Assembly: GCA_902589825.1 (NCBI GenBank)
Contig: CACIUL010000034.1
Location: forward strand, 1-36,766
Source of the DNA: an uncultured Verrucomicrobiota bacterium
Lineage (GTDB): Bacteria > Verrucomicrobiota > Verrucomicrobiia > Verrucomicrobiales > DEV007
Reading direction: 5' to 3'
DNA length: 36,766 bases
This document shows positions 8,594 through 16,420 of the stretch, piece after piece (position 1 is the first letter of the stretch; every line of letters starts with the position of its first letter). The notes beneath the pieces were generated by a model. The model worked only from the letters and a program-made list of their open reading frames with translations. It was not told the DNA's origin and did not search any database. The position numbers were made by a program, and so were the translations under genes.

Positions 8594-9904
8594 ATGTCAG
8601 ATAATAGCTTATTCCAAAAAGGCGACGAAGTGAGCCGTCGACAGTTTATGATTGGTGCTGCCCACAGTTATCTGGGGGTCAGTGTCCTGCCCATGCTTGG
8701 TGCGACAGTAGGCTCCAGTGATCTTTTTGCAGCGGCACCTCCAATGCGCCCGCGCGCGGCCAAGAGTGTCATTTTTCTCAATATGTCTGGTGGCATGAGC
8801 CATCTGGACACCTTTGACCCCAAGCCCGAGAACCAGGATGTGCAGGGTCCCACGCCCGTCATTGATACAACCGCGGACAATGTGCAAATTTCAGGTTTCC
8901 TGCCTAAGACCGCTGCCGTCATGAAGCATATTACGTTGTTTCGAGGCATGCGCAGCAATCAGGGTGCCCACGAGCAGGGACAATATTTGTTGCACCGCAG
9001 TTATGCACCGCGGGGAACCATCGTCCACCCATCGCTTGGCGCCTGGATCATGCGCCTTTCGGGACGCCGTAACACAACCATTCCCGGCTTTGTCTCTATC
9101 GGCGGTTCATCGGAGAATGCCACCGGCGGTTTCATGGGGGCAAAATACGGGGGTGTTCCCCTGGGAAATGCCAACTCAGGGTTGAAGGATTCCAAGCGGG
9201 CACACTCTGTCAGCAAGGAGGCGTTTGACCGCAGGCTGTCACTGGCGGACAAGATGAATGCCGATTTCCACGGGCGCTTCAAGCAGAAGCAGATCAAGAC
9301 CTATCATGGTCTTTATGATGAGGCGATTAAACTCATGACCAGTGAGGACTTGAAGGCCTTTGACATTAAGCATGAAGACAACAAGGTGCGTGACTTTTAC
9401 GGAAACAACAGCTTTGGACAGGGCTGTCTGCTTGCTCGTCGCCTGGTTGAGCATCAGGTGCGTTTTGTGGAGGTAAACCTTGGGGGCTGGGACACTCACA
9501 ATGATAATTTTGTTGCTGTTGAGGCGCGTTGCCAGATCCTCGACCAGGCGCTCGCCGGATTGATTTCCGACCTTGAGCGTCGTGGAATGCTGGATAGCAC
9601 ACTCGTTGCGCTGGGTACCGAGTTTGGCCGTACCCCGGACATTAACGGCAATACCGGCAGGGATCACTTCCCGCGTGCCTTCACTACCCTGATGGCCGGC
9701 GGAGGTGTGAAAGGCGGATTCGTTTACGGTGAAACTGACCGCAAGGCACATACCGTGAAGGAGGGAATCGTCACCCCGGGCATGTTCAATGCCACAATCG
9801 GGCATGCCCTTGGATTGCCGACTGAGCGGGTTGTGACATCACCCTCAGGAAGGCCCTTTACCATAGGCGATGAGGCCAAGCCGGTTAAGGAAGTATTCGC
9901 GTAG
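8594..9904 (+). CDS. DUF1501 domain-containing protein, Tat-exported
   Basis: The protein has 436 residues. The N-terminus contains SRRQFMIGAAHSYLGVSVL, a twin-arginine signal, with likely cleavage at FAAAP. DUF1501 belongs to the alkaline phosphatase/sulfatase-like superfamily. Typical blocks here are SVIFLNMSGGMSHLDTFDPKP, LFRGMRSNQGAHEQGQYLLH, WDTHNDN and GTEFGRTPDINGNTGRDHFP, which hold candidate metal ligands (Asp, His). It lies 74 bases after the DUF1549/1553 gene, its usual partner, and ends just before a strong terminator, so the two form one operon. The substrate is unknown. Confidence 0.94.
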   Translation: MSDNSLFQKGDEVSRRQFMIGAAHSYLGVSVLPMLGATVGSSDLFAAAPPMRPRAAKSVIFLNMSGGMSHLDTFDPKPENQDVQGPTPVIDTTADNVQISGFLPKTAAVMKHITLFRGMRSNQGAHEQGQYLLHRSYAPRGTIVHPSLGAWIMRLSGRRNTTIPGFVSIGGSSENATGGFMGAKYGGVPLGNANSGLKDSKRAHSVSKEAFDRRLSLADKMNADFHGRFKQKQIKTYHGLYDEAIKLMTSEDLKAFDIKHEDNKVRDFYGNNSFGQGCLLARRLVEHQVRFVEVNLGGWDTHNDNFVAVEARCQILDQALAGLISDLERRGMLDSTLVALGTEFGRTPDINGNTGRDHFPRAFTTLMAGGGVKGGFVYGETDRKAHTVKEGIVTPGMFNATIGHALGLPTERVVTSPSGRPFTIGDEAKPVKEVFA

Positions 9905-9920
9905 GCATTATCCTATCAAC

Positions 9921-9953
9921 GGGGGACACGTAATACCGTGTCCCCCTTTTTTT
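9921..9953 (+). terminator. Rho-independent terminator
   Basis: A perfect 10-bp stem, GGGGGACACG (9921-9930) with CGTGTCCCCC (9937-9946), has a 6-base loop TAATAC and is followed by seven T. It lies 17 bases after the DUF1501 stop and ends the DUF1549-DUF1501 transcript. Confidence 0.95.
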
Positions 9954-9970
9954 GCATAAAAATAGCGCTG

Positions 9971-10942
9971 ATGAGTTCCAAGTTCATTTCCCCTGTCCTT
10001 TGTTTGCTTTCCGTTGCCCTTTCTTCGGGGCAGGAAGTTGATTACAAGAAACAAATCGCACCGATCCTTTCCTCCAAATGCAACTCATGCCACACGGCGA
10101 AGAAGAGGGAGACTGATAAAAAGCCCAAGGCAGGCCTTGCCCTGGATACGCCGGGCGGGATCCGGGCTGGGGGTGTACTGGAACCAGGCGATGCCTCAAG
10201 CAGTGAACTTTATGTCAGGGTATCATTGCCTAAAACAGATGATGAACTGATGCCCCCGACTGATGACGGAGGCCCTTTGTCTGCCAAGGAGATTGCCCTT
10301 ATCAAGAAATGGATCGATGATGGAGCCCGGTTCAGCAGTGGCAGTGGTCAGGGCCTTGGAGAGATTGCTGCTGACCTTGATGTTGCCAAGGTGATGGCCA
10401 TGCCGATGCGTGAGCCCAATGCGGACGGGGTTGCGCACCTTGAAGGCCTGGGGGCAACTGTCAGCCAGCTTGCGGTGAACCTGCCACAGCAACTCGCGGT
10501 AGAGTGGATTTCCACATACCACAAGACAACAGATAAGGAGATTGAGCAGATTCTGCACATTGCTCCCAATGTGGTTGAGGTTGACCTCAGCCGCACCAAG
10601 GTCACGGATGAGGGACTAAAGCATATCGGCAAGCTGGCTCGTCTAACTCACCTCAACCTGAGCCGTACCCAGATTACCGACAAGGGTGTTGCCCACCTCT
10701 CGGGGTTGCGTTATCTGGAATACCTTAACCTGTATGGCACGGGAGTGAGTAATGACATATTGCCGGTCTTGGCCAAGCATCGCAAACTGAAGGCAGTCTA
10801 TGCCTGGAAAACGAAAATTACCCAGGAGGGTCTGAGCAAATTGCGCAAGGCACTGCCCGATGCAAAATTGGTTCTTGAGACGGATGCCAAGTCCAACCGT
10901 TACGACAACCTGGATAATCCCGATAACAAGTTTGATTTTTAG
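9971..10942 (+). CDS. Planctomycete-type cytochrome c domain protein with leucine-rich repeats
   Basis: I chose ATG 9971 (323 residues) because an in-frame GTG at 9938 lies inside the terminator stem of the previous operon. From 9971 the protein begins MSSKFISPVLCLLSVALSSG, a clean signal peptide. A PSCyt1 domain follows, with YKKQIAPILSSKCNSCH (heme CxxCH), GLALDTPGGIRAGG and LMPPTDDGGPLSAKE. The second half has leucine-rich repeats of about 24 residues, for example LTHLNLSRTQITDKGVAHLSG and LEYLNLYGTGVSND. This combination occurs in PVC bacteria and suggests an exported redox protein with a binding scaffold. It probably works with the neighbouring DUF1549/DUF1501 pair although the terminator separates the transcripts. 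Confidence 0.9.
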   Translation: MSSKFISPVLCLLSVALSSGQEVDYKKQIAPILSSKCNSCHTAKKRETDKKPKAGLALDTPGGIRAGGVLEPGDASSSELYVRVSLPKTDDELMPPTDDGGPLSAKEIALIKKWIDDGARFSSGSGQGLGEIAADLDVAKVMAMPMREPNADGVAHLEGLGATVSQLAVNLPQQLAVEWISTYHKTTDKEIEQILHIAPNVVEVDLSRTKVTDEGLKHIGKLARLTHLNLSRTQITDKGVAHLSGLRYLEYLNLYGTGVSNDILPVLAKHRKLKAVYAWKTKITQEGLSKLRKALPDAKLVLETDAKSNRYDNLDNPDNKFDF

Positions 10943-11348
10943 CCTGTTGGTAAAATGCTGGTGGGATGCTGGAACCTGGCAGCAGACGCAGGTGCAAAAA
11001 GGCCGTTTTTTCTCAGATAGCGGACTTTTAATCAGGGGATAGTGCTTGCGGGTCTGGCGCCGGGTTCTGCCTGGCGATCGCTCACGGTGGATGGTCTTCT
11101 TGGCTTCAGCCTTGGGTGCGGTGATGCCCTTGTTCCTGTGAGTGGTAAAAAATCGCGATTTTTTCTGCCTTTCTATTGGCTTTTAAAACAGGCATTTCGA
11201 GGAGGCATCAGGGTAAGTAACTCCAAAAATATCAAAAAAAAGAGGCAATACCCCCGAAATTATTAGTAGATCAGAATTGCTATAATTCTCAAAATAAAAA
11301 TTTGCAAATGATAGAAAAGAATGCCATTTTTAATGAATTTAAATCTGG
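10943..11348. other. Gene-free stretch with an 18-bp perfect palindrome
   Basis: I support no gene in these 406 bases. An open frame at 11042-11266 has no family look and a biased, frame-shadow-like composition. The main structure is AAAAAATCGCGATTTTTT at 11147-11164, an exact palindrome that could act as a weak bidirectional terminator or a protein site. The last 100 bases are A/T-rich and probably hold the promoter for the small gene at 11349. Confidence 0.5.
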
Positions 11349-11570
11349 ATGCCAAGGCAAAAAAATGCAATTTCCTCTGTTCAACTGACGGTGTCAGTGA
11401 CGGAGACGGTGCGGGAGCATCTCGAGCGCATGACCGAAACAGGGATGTTCGGGAAAAATGCGGCCGAGACAGCCAACCATCTGCTCATTGATGCCATCAG
11501 GGGATATGTGGAGAAAGGCTCGCCTTTCCTGCAACAACCAGCGCCATCCGGCGGAGAAGAAGAGAATTAA
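11349..11570 (+). CDS. Small protein, possibly ribbon-helix-helix-like
   Basis: The protein has 73 residues. A predicted strand SVQLTVSVTETV is followed by two helices (VREHLERMTETGMFGKNAAETANHLLIDAIRGYVEKG). The strand-helix-helix order and the TAAET-like turn before the last helix recall ribbon-helix-helix DNA-binding proteins, but this is only a structural impression. The C-terminal tail is acidic. It lies 34 bases before another small gene in the same direction. The starting ATG has no clear ribosome binding site. Codon use looks coding and the frame is conserved in composition, so I take it as real. Confidence 0.6.
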   Translation: MPRQKNAISSVQLTVSVTETVREHLERMTETGMFGKNAAETANHLLIDAIRGYVEKGSPFLQQPAPSGGEEEN

Positions 11571-11604
11571 CTGACTTAAACCACACACCTGCAGACACCA
11601 CAAA

Positions 11605-11919
11605 ATGCCTGATTCGCGTTACCACTCACCAGATGAAGAATATAAAATAGAGGCTTTCAAGATAATGAGCGATAGCAACCTGGCTCCTGAGGATGATCCT
11701 GCAGAGTGGATTTATCCGGAAGGAGAGGATGCTGATTTGCGTGAATTAGCTGAGCAGATTGCCGAACATGACAAGGTTCTGGCCAGGATCCTGGCCGATA
11801 CCGCAAGTGGGGAAAAGAGCACCGGGGAGATATTGCGTGCTGTTTGTGCCTGGATGGCCATGACAGGTGGCGGCCACAAGCGCGCGAAGGGCGTGTCATC
11901 GGAGCCCTGGCTTGTATAG
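11605..11919 (+). CDS. Small acidic protein of unknown function
   Basis: The protein has 104 residues and a strongly acidic N-terminal half (SPDEEYKIEAFKIMSDSNLAPEDDPAEWIYPEGEDADLREL). A helix with AEQIAEHDKVLARILADTASGEKS and a short hydrophobic segment (LRAVCAWMAMTGG) follow. I do not recognise a family. It follows the small possible RHH gene by 34 bases, and the pair may be one transcript. It could be a partner of the RHH-like protein, but nothing in the sequence proves this. Confidence 0.5.
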   Translation: MPDSRYHSPDEEYKIEAFKIMSDSNLAPEDDPAEWIYPEGEDADLRELAEQIAEHDKVLARILADTASGEKSTGEILRAVCAWMAMTGGGHKRAKGVSSEPWLV

Positions 11920-11985
11920 GGCAAATTTTGCCCCCCTGCTTTGGATATTTGTTTTGTTGCCTCGACCTGAGGCCATGATGCGCTA

Positions 11986-11999
11986 CCCTTTATAAAGGG
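11986..11999. repeat. 14-bp perfect palindrome before heme protein gene
   Basis: CCCTTTATAAAGGG ends one base before the ATG at 12000 and supplies an AAAGGG too close for a normal ribosome binding site. The same core CTTTATAAAG precedes the K+ channel gene on the other strand (near 15613-15622). An imperfect direct repeat GATGCGYTACC brackets it (11977-11987 and 11999-12009). Confidence 0.5.
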
Positions 12000-14762
12000 A
12001 TGCGTTACCGATTGATAACGGCGCTGGTGATCCTCACCGGGATTGCTGATGGGCAGCTTGATGATGTGCCCGAACTGGGCTTGCGAATAGCTCAGGGCTT
12101 TGAGGTTCGCCTTTATGCCGACCAGGAAATTGCCCCGGATGTCTACTCAATGACCATCGACCCCGCCGGGCAGGTTGTGATTTCATCGCGTGGATATATA
12201 AAGCGCCTGATTGATTCAGATGGTGACGGCCACGCTGAGAGTGATGTCCTGATTGCTCCTTCAAGGGCCGGGGCAATGGGCATGTTATTTGTCGACGAGC
12301 GGACCCTCCTGACGAGCGAGGGCGGAAGCTTCAACCGCTACACTGATCATGACGGAGACGGTATTTTTGATCACAAACCGGAAAAGATTGCTCAATTCAG
12401 GGGCGGCGAGCACGGACTGCACGCAATCAGAAAGGACGAACAGGGAAACATATACCTGATCGGAGGCAATGATGCCAACTTCCGTGGGCACAGCCAGCTT
12501 GCCGGAGGCAAGTCAGGATGGATTGAAGGCGGGGCGTTGATCCAGTATTCCCCTCAGTTGAAGGATCCCGTTATACTCTGTCACGGGTTCCGCAATCCCT
12601 ATGATTTTGACTTTGACAGCAAGGGAGAGATTTACACCTATGACAGTGATTGTGAGCGGGAGTTCCTCCTGCCCTGGTATGCGCCAACCCGGCTTTACCG
12701 TGTGCATCCCGGGGCGCACCATGGATGGCGCCTGCCGGGCTGGAAACGGGGCTGGAAACGGCCTGATTACTATTTTGACAGTGTCGATCCTCTCGTCAAT
12801 GTCGGGCGCGGATCCCCGACGGGAGTTGCCGTTTACAGGCACACGGCCTTCCCGCCGGAATACAGGGATGCGGTGTTTTATTGCGACTGGACTTTCGGCA
12901 AGGTTTATTTCACGCACCCGGATGCCGACCTTGAAGAATTAAGGGACCATGAAGCCAGCGTTTTTATGGAATCGACGGGGATTTTCGGCTTTGCTCCCAC
13001 GGATATTGAACTGGCTCCCGACGGTTCACTTTTTGTGTCAGTAGGCGGGCGTGGAACCACCGGGTCGGTATACCATATTCGTGCGAAACAGTCATTAAAA
13101 GAGGCGCGTTACCTGCCTGTTGGCGAGGTGGCCAAAGCAGACATGAGGGGCGGGGTTGCTGTGGTCAACGACCCCCTTGCCCTGCTTGGCAACCGCGGGT
13201 TCAACGTGGAAGGATTCAATGCGGAGGCGATACGCCTGGTAGCAGTCGAAATGGACCGCGTGATGCTCAGCGCACCTCTTAAGCAACGCATGAAACTGTT
13301 GCGCATGATGATGAGGGGCCTGGGGGACTGGAATCTGAATAAGCCCAGCGGGGAGGCTTTTTCAGGTTATGAGCTTGCTGGTAATGAAATATTCGAGGAG
13401 GAACATGCGGAATTACTTACCCTGTGCCGTAATTCACCAAGAGCACTGTTGCACTCGCTTGATCCTGATGAAAGACTTGAGGCAGCCCGGCTCTCTGCCA
13501 TGTTGCGAGATTCCCATCCTATCTCTGCCGGGAGGATTCTGGATGCCATCACGGCAAAAAGCCCTGTCGAGGATGATTTTCATTACCTGTGCTGTCTTGC
13601 CTGCATCAATACACCACTCACGGGTGAGCAAGTGCAACGTATTGCGAGAGCTGTCATTGCCCTTGACGGCAAAACCGGAGGTATGCAGATGCGCACGAAA
13701 CAGACCTATATCGACAGGATCAATGAGGTGGTTGCCCGGATTGCCCAGAGAGGGCCGCTCTATCGGGAACTGATTCTTTGTGATGGGTTTGCCCATCCCA
13801 ACCATGCGGGTATTGCCGCTTCCTTTCCACAGCCTCATTTGGGTCAAGCTGCGGAGGTTTTCTTTACCGCAGTTCAATCAAAGCCGGATGCAGGCTGGAA
13901 AGAGGATGTGATTGGCCTCTTTAAACACCTGGAAGCAGGCGTCAGCTTTCCTGTGATCCGTCGTCTGGCAGGCGATCCTGGATTAAGGGATGAGTGTGTG
14001 CGGCTTCTGGCGCATGCGCCAACGGAAAGCGATCGGCAGATCTTGATTGATGCTATCACTTCTCCCCGTGAGGCGGTGAGCAGGATTGCCGTGCAGGGCC
14101 TTGGGAAGTTATCCCCCACCGTCATTCTTCCCGCCGGCGCTGGGGACGGTATGGATGAGCTGATTGCCCTTTTTCGGTCTCCCGCGCAAAAGGGTACCCT
14201 GCCACTGATTGGACGCGTGGCAGGGCAGACCTTTAATGACCGCAAGGCTGCTGAAGAATGGTTGTTAAGCAGCCATCCTGCCGCCGCCCTGGCAGTCGGT
14301 GTTGGCAGTGAAAAAAAACAGGATGATTGGCCGAAAGTTTTCAGCAAGGTGGATTGGAGTTCAGGGAATCCCGAGAAGGGCAAAAGGATTTTTGCATTGC
14401 GTGCCTGTGCGGCCTGCCATCAGTCATCGAATGCGCTTGGGCCTGGCTTGGCTGGTGTTTCCAGGAGGCTGTCCCCTGTTGATTTGTTCACGGCAATAGC
14501 CATGCCGGATGCGGATGTGCCACCGGCTTATCGTGTGAGTGTATTTACCATGAAGGATGGCAGCAAGCACACCGGTCGCATTGCCTTTACCTCAGCGGAC
14601 GGCGTGATTGTCAGGACTGGGCCCTCCACGACCGTTAGGCTTGATGAAACCCTGATAGCGCAGCAGGATGACTGGAGGGGATCCCTTATGCCAAAGGGCT
14701 TACTGGCGGGACTCAACCTTGAACAACTTGCAGATCTTTACGCTTACCTGAAAACCCTGTAG
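12000..14762 (+). CDS. PVC-type heme-binding CxxCH protein with beta-propeller (putative membrane-bound dehydrogenase type)
   Basis: The protein has 920 residues. A short signal peptide (MRYRLITALVILTGIADG) precedes a beta-propeller of the glucose/sorbosone dehydrogenase kind (about 25-360). The propeller shows DSDGDGHAES and TDHDGDGIFDHKPE calcium-type loops, GGEHGLHAI, LCHGFRNPYDFDFD and SPTGVAVYRH. The middle is helical and HEAT-like (about 390-760). The C-terminus is the Pirellula/Verrucomicrobium heme domain: GKRIFALRACAACHQSS with Cys803, Cys806 and His807, a Met-containing MPDADVPPAYR and a final LADLYAYLKTL. Such proteins are periplasmic and predicted to oxidise sugars or alcohols. 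The substrate here is unknown. Its stop lies 4 bases from the stop of the convergent channel gene. Confidence 0.92.
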   Translation: MRYRLITALVILTGIADGQLDDVPELGLRIAQGFEVRLYADQEIAPDVYSMTIDPAGQVVISSRGYIKRLIDSDGDGHAESDVLIAPSRAGAMGMLFVDERTLLTSEGGSFNRYTDHDGDGIFDHKPEKIAQFRGGEHGLHAIRKDEQGNIYLIGGNDANFRGHSQLAGGKSGWIEGGALIQYSPQLKDPVILCHGFRNPYDFDFDSKGEIYTYDSDCEREFLLPWYAPTRLYRVHPGAHHGWRLPGWKRGWKRPDYYFDSVDPLVNVGRGSPTGVAVYRHTAFPPEYRDAVFYCDWTFGKVYFTHPDADLEELRDHEASVFMESTGIFGFAPTDIELAPDGSLFVSVGGRGTTGSVYHIRAKQSLKEARYLPVGEVAKADMRGGVAVVNDPLALLGNRGFNVEGFNAEAIRLVAVEMDRVMLSAPLKQRMKLLRMMMRGLGDWNLNKPSGEAFSGYELAGNEIFEEEHAELLTLCRNSPRALLHSLDPDERLEAARLSAMLRDSHPISAGRILDAITAKSPVEDDFHYLCCLACINTPLTGEQVQRIARAVIALDGKTGGMQMRTKQTYIDRINEVVARIAQRGPLYRELILCDGFAHPNHAGIAASFPQPHLGQAAEVFFTAVQSKPDAGWKEDVIGLFKHLEAGVSFPVIRRLAGDPGLRDECVRLLAHAPTESDRQILIDAITSPREAVSRIAVQGLGKLSPTVILPAGAGDGMDELIALFRSPAQKGTLPLIGRVAGQTFNDRKAAEEWLLSSHPAAALAVGVGSEKKQDDWPKVFSKVDWSSGNPEKGKRIFALRACAACHQSSNALGPGLAGVSRRLSPVDLFTAIAMPDADVPPAYRVSVFTMKDGSKHTGRIAFTSADGVIVRTGPSTTVRLDETLIAQQDDWRGSLMPKGLLAGLNLEQLADLYAYLKTL

Positions 14763-14766
14763 AATC

Positions 14767-15603
14767 TCAGTTCTCCGATTCATCCGGCTTTTCATCGAGC
14801 TTGTCGCCGCAATGCCAGCAGTGCCTGGCACCAAACTGATGGGGCTCACGACCGCATCCAGGGCATGCCCTGCCAAGTTCCTCCGATTGCTTTGAATCCT
14901 TTATCGCGCTGATTACGATTCCTGTCGGGACAGCTATAATGGCATAGCCAATGAGCACCATGATGCTGGTAAGGATCTTTCCAATCGGCGTGATGGGTGT
15001 GATATCACCAAACCCCACCGTCGTGATGGTGATGATTGCCCAGTATACACTGGTTGGAATACTGCTGAAATTATGGTTCTGGTTCCCCTCGATTACATAC
15101 ATGAGTGAGCCCAGGATTGTTACAATAGTAAAAATGAAAAACATGAAGACCAGGATTTTCGGCAGACTTCTGCGCACAGCCTTTACGAGGCGGTCCTCAG
15201 CGCCGATCAGGGGCATCATTTTCAGGATCCTGAAGGCGCGCAGCATGCGAAGTATCCTGATGACGGTCAGGTAGTGCGCGGTTTCATGGTCGACAATGAG
15301 GCTGATCCACAAGGGAATCCATGCAAGCAGGTCAATGACGCCAAAGGGGCTCAGTGCATATTTAATGGGTGATGTTGAACAGTAGAGCCTTGCGCTGTAC
15401 TCGAGCATGAAAAGGATAGTGAATACCCATTCGGCAGTGCGAAGCATCTTGCCGTGTTGACTGCTAATGCTATCCACGCTTTCCAGCATTGTGGCCAGCA
15501 CGGCGAGGCCGATAACGATAAGGAGGATAACGTCGAAGGCCTTTGAGCGCCGGGTATTGTGCTCAAATATAATGTGGCGCAGTGCTTTGCGTGTGAATTT
15601 CAT
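14767..15603 (-). CDS. Voltage-gated potassium channel-type protein with C-terminal zinc ribbon
   Basis: The protein has 278 residues and six membrane spans. The voltage sensor S4 (TVIRILRMLRAFRILKMM) has Arg at 116, 119, 122 and 125. The pore has the K+ selectivity filter TTVGFGD at 194-200 followed by S6. The protein sits in the inner membrane and conducts K+ in response to voltage. After S6 there is no RCK domain. Instead a short linker leads to four cysteines (CPGC at 247-250, CWHC at 262-265) that would bind one zinc. This tail is unusual and may set the tetramer or sense redox state. The start follows AAAGGCAGGGGATC. It is convergent with the heme protein and 63 bases downstream of the DUF1080 gene. 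Confidence 0.94.
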   Translation of the reverse strand: MKFTRKALRHIIFEHNTRRSKAFDVILLIVIGLAVLATMLESVDSISSQHGKMLRTAEWVFTILFMLEYSARLYCSTSPIKYALSPFGVIDLLAWIPLWISLIVDHETAHYLTVIRILRMLRAFRILKMMPLIGAEDRLVKAVRRSLPKILVFMFFIFTIVTILGSLMYVIEGNQNHNFSSIPTSVYWAIITITTVGFGDITPITPIGKILTSIMVLIGYAIIAVPTGIVISAIKDSKQSEELGRACPGCGREPHQFGARHCWHCGDKLDEKPDESEN

Positions 15604-15666
15604 GATCCCCTGCCTTTATAAAGATTAATTCAGGGATGCACTGAGTGCAAAGTTTCGCGCCCAAGG

Positions 15667-16377
15667 CTACTTTTCCGCTGGCAAAGCCCGGATCCGCAGG
15701 GATTTGAATTCTGATGCGGTGGAAAAACTTGCGATACCCAGCGGCTGGCATTTTTCTATTTCCCCGTCCCGCATGGATATGCTTTTACCGGCAATCACGG
15801 CGTTCACGACGAGGCGTTGATCCACCCAGCAGCGGATTCTTCCACGGCGCACCTCAACTTTCAAGTCATACCATTTGCCGGCGTGATACCGAATTACACT
15901 GCGCGTTGAATTCCTGTTGGCATCAAGGTTGTCGATGTTGGATATCCCGGTAACTCCCCCACCCCATCCGCCGGCAACGAAGGTGCAACAAGTGCCTCTT
16001 TCGGGTACCGGGAACGTCAGTGCACAGAAAAAATCCCGGCCATCAGTTTTTCTGGCCTGCAGGATCATTTCGTACTCTGCAGCCGGCGGCGCGAACGTTT
16101 TATCGGCAATGACCATTGCCGTCAGCGGGTTACCGCGACCAAAGCTTATCCTGCCATCGGTCACATCAATTTCTCCACCGGTGCCGTTCAGGTCGAGCCT
16201 TCTCCATCCTGCCAGTGATTTTCCATCGAAGAATTCCTGCCACTCCGGCGAGTGTGCGGATGGATTGTTTTCCTTCCCCTCCGGTTGGCGCTTCCCGGAA
16301 CAAGCAGATGAAAATACAAGGCTTAAGATGATTGCCGGCAGCAATGGCAAGTGGGCAATGACGCTGTCAAAACTCAT
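15667..16377 (-). CDS. DUF1080 (3-keto-disaccharide hydrolase-type) lipoprotein
   Basis: The protein has 236 residues. The N-terminus has a hydrophobic segment ending LSLVFSSACSG, an acceptable lipobox with Cys26. The mature part has the DUF1080 jelly-roll pattern: EWQEFFDGKSLAGWRRLD, ISFGRGNPLTAMVIADKTFAPPAAEYEM, RDFFCALTFPV, a Gly-rich GGWGGGVTG, and the closing WYDLKVEVRRGRIRCWVDQRLV. DUF1080 proteins are abundant in PVC bacteria and some act on 3-keto-glycosides. This copy shows no catalytic motif I can name. The start codon lies 43 bases from the divergent imelysin gene, so the promoters of the two share a short space. The similar leftward channel gene starts 63 bases after its end. Confidence 0.85.
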   Translation of the reverse strand: MSFDSVIAHLPLLPAIILSLVFSSACSGKRQPEGKENNPSAHSPEWQEFFDGKSLAGWRRLDLNGTGGEIDVTDGRISFGRGNPLTAMVIADKTFAPPAAEYEMILQARKTDGRDFFCALTFPVPERGTCCTFVAGGWGGGVTGISNIDNLDANRNSTRSVIRYHAGKWYDLKVEVRRGRIRCWVDQRLVVNAVIAGKSISMRDGEIEKCQPLGIASFSTASEFKSLRIRALPAEK

Positions 16378-16420
16378 GGGTGCATATGCTCAATCTTGGG
16401 CATACTGTGGGCGCACCAAG

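Noticed and set aside
9938..9970. GTG start for the cytochrome-LRR gene
   Set aside because: It lies within the terminator stem of the previous operon; ATG 9971 gives a clean signal peptide.
11042..11266. Open frame of 74 codons in the gap after the cytochrome gene
   Set aside because: Composition and lack of any motif suggest chance. It also contains the perfect palindrome.
15917..16420. N-terminal extension of the imelysin frame
   Set aside because: It runs antisense to the DUF1080 gene, lacks family similarity, and the signal peptide begins at 16421.
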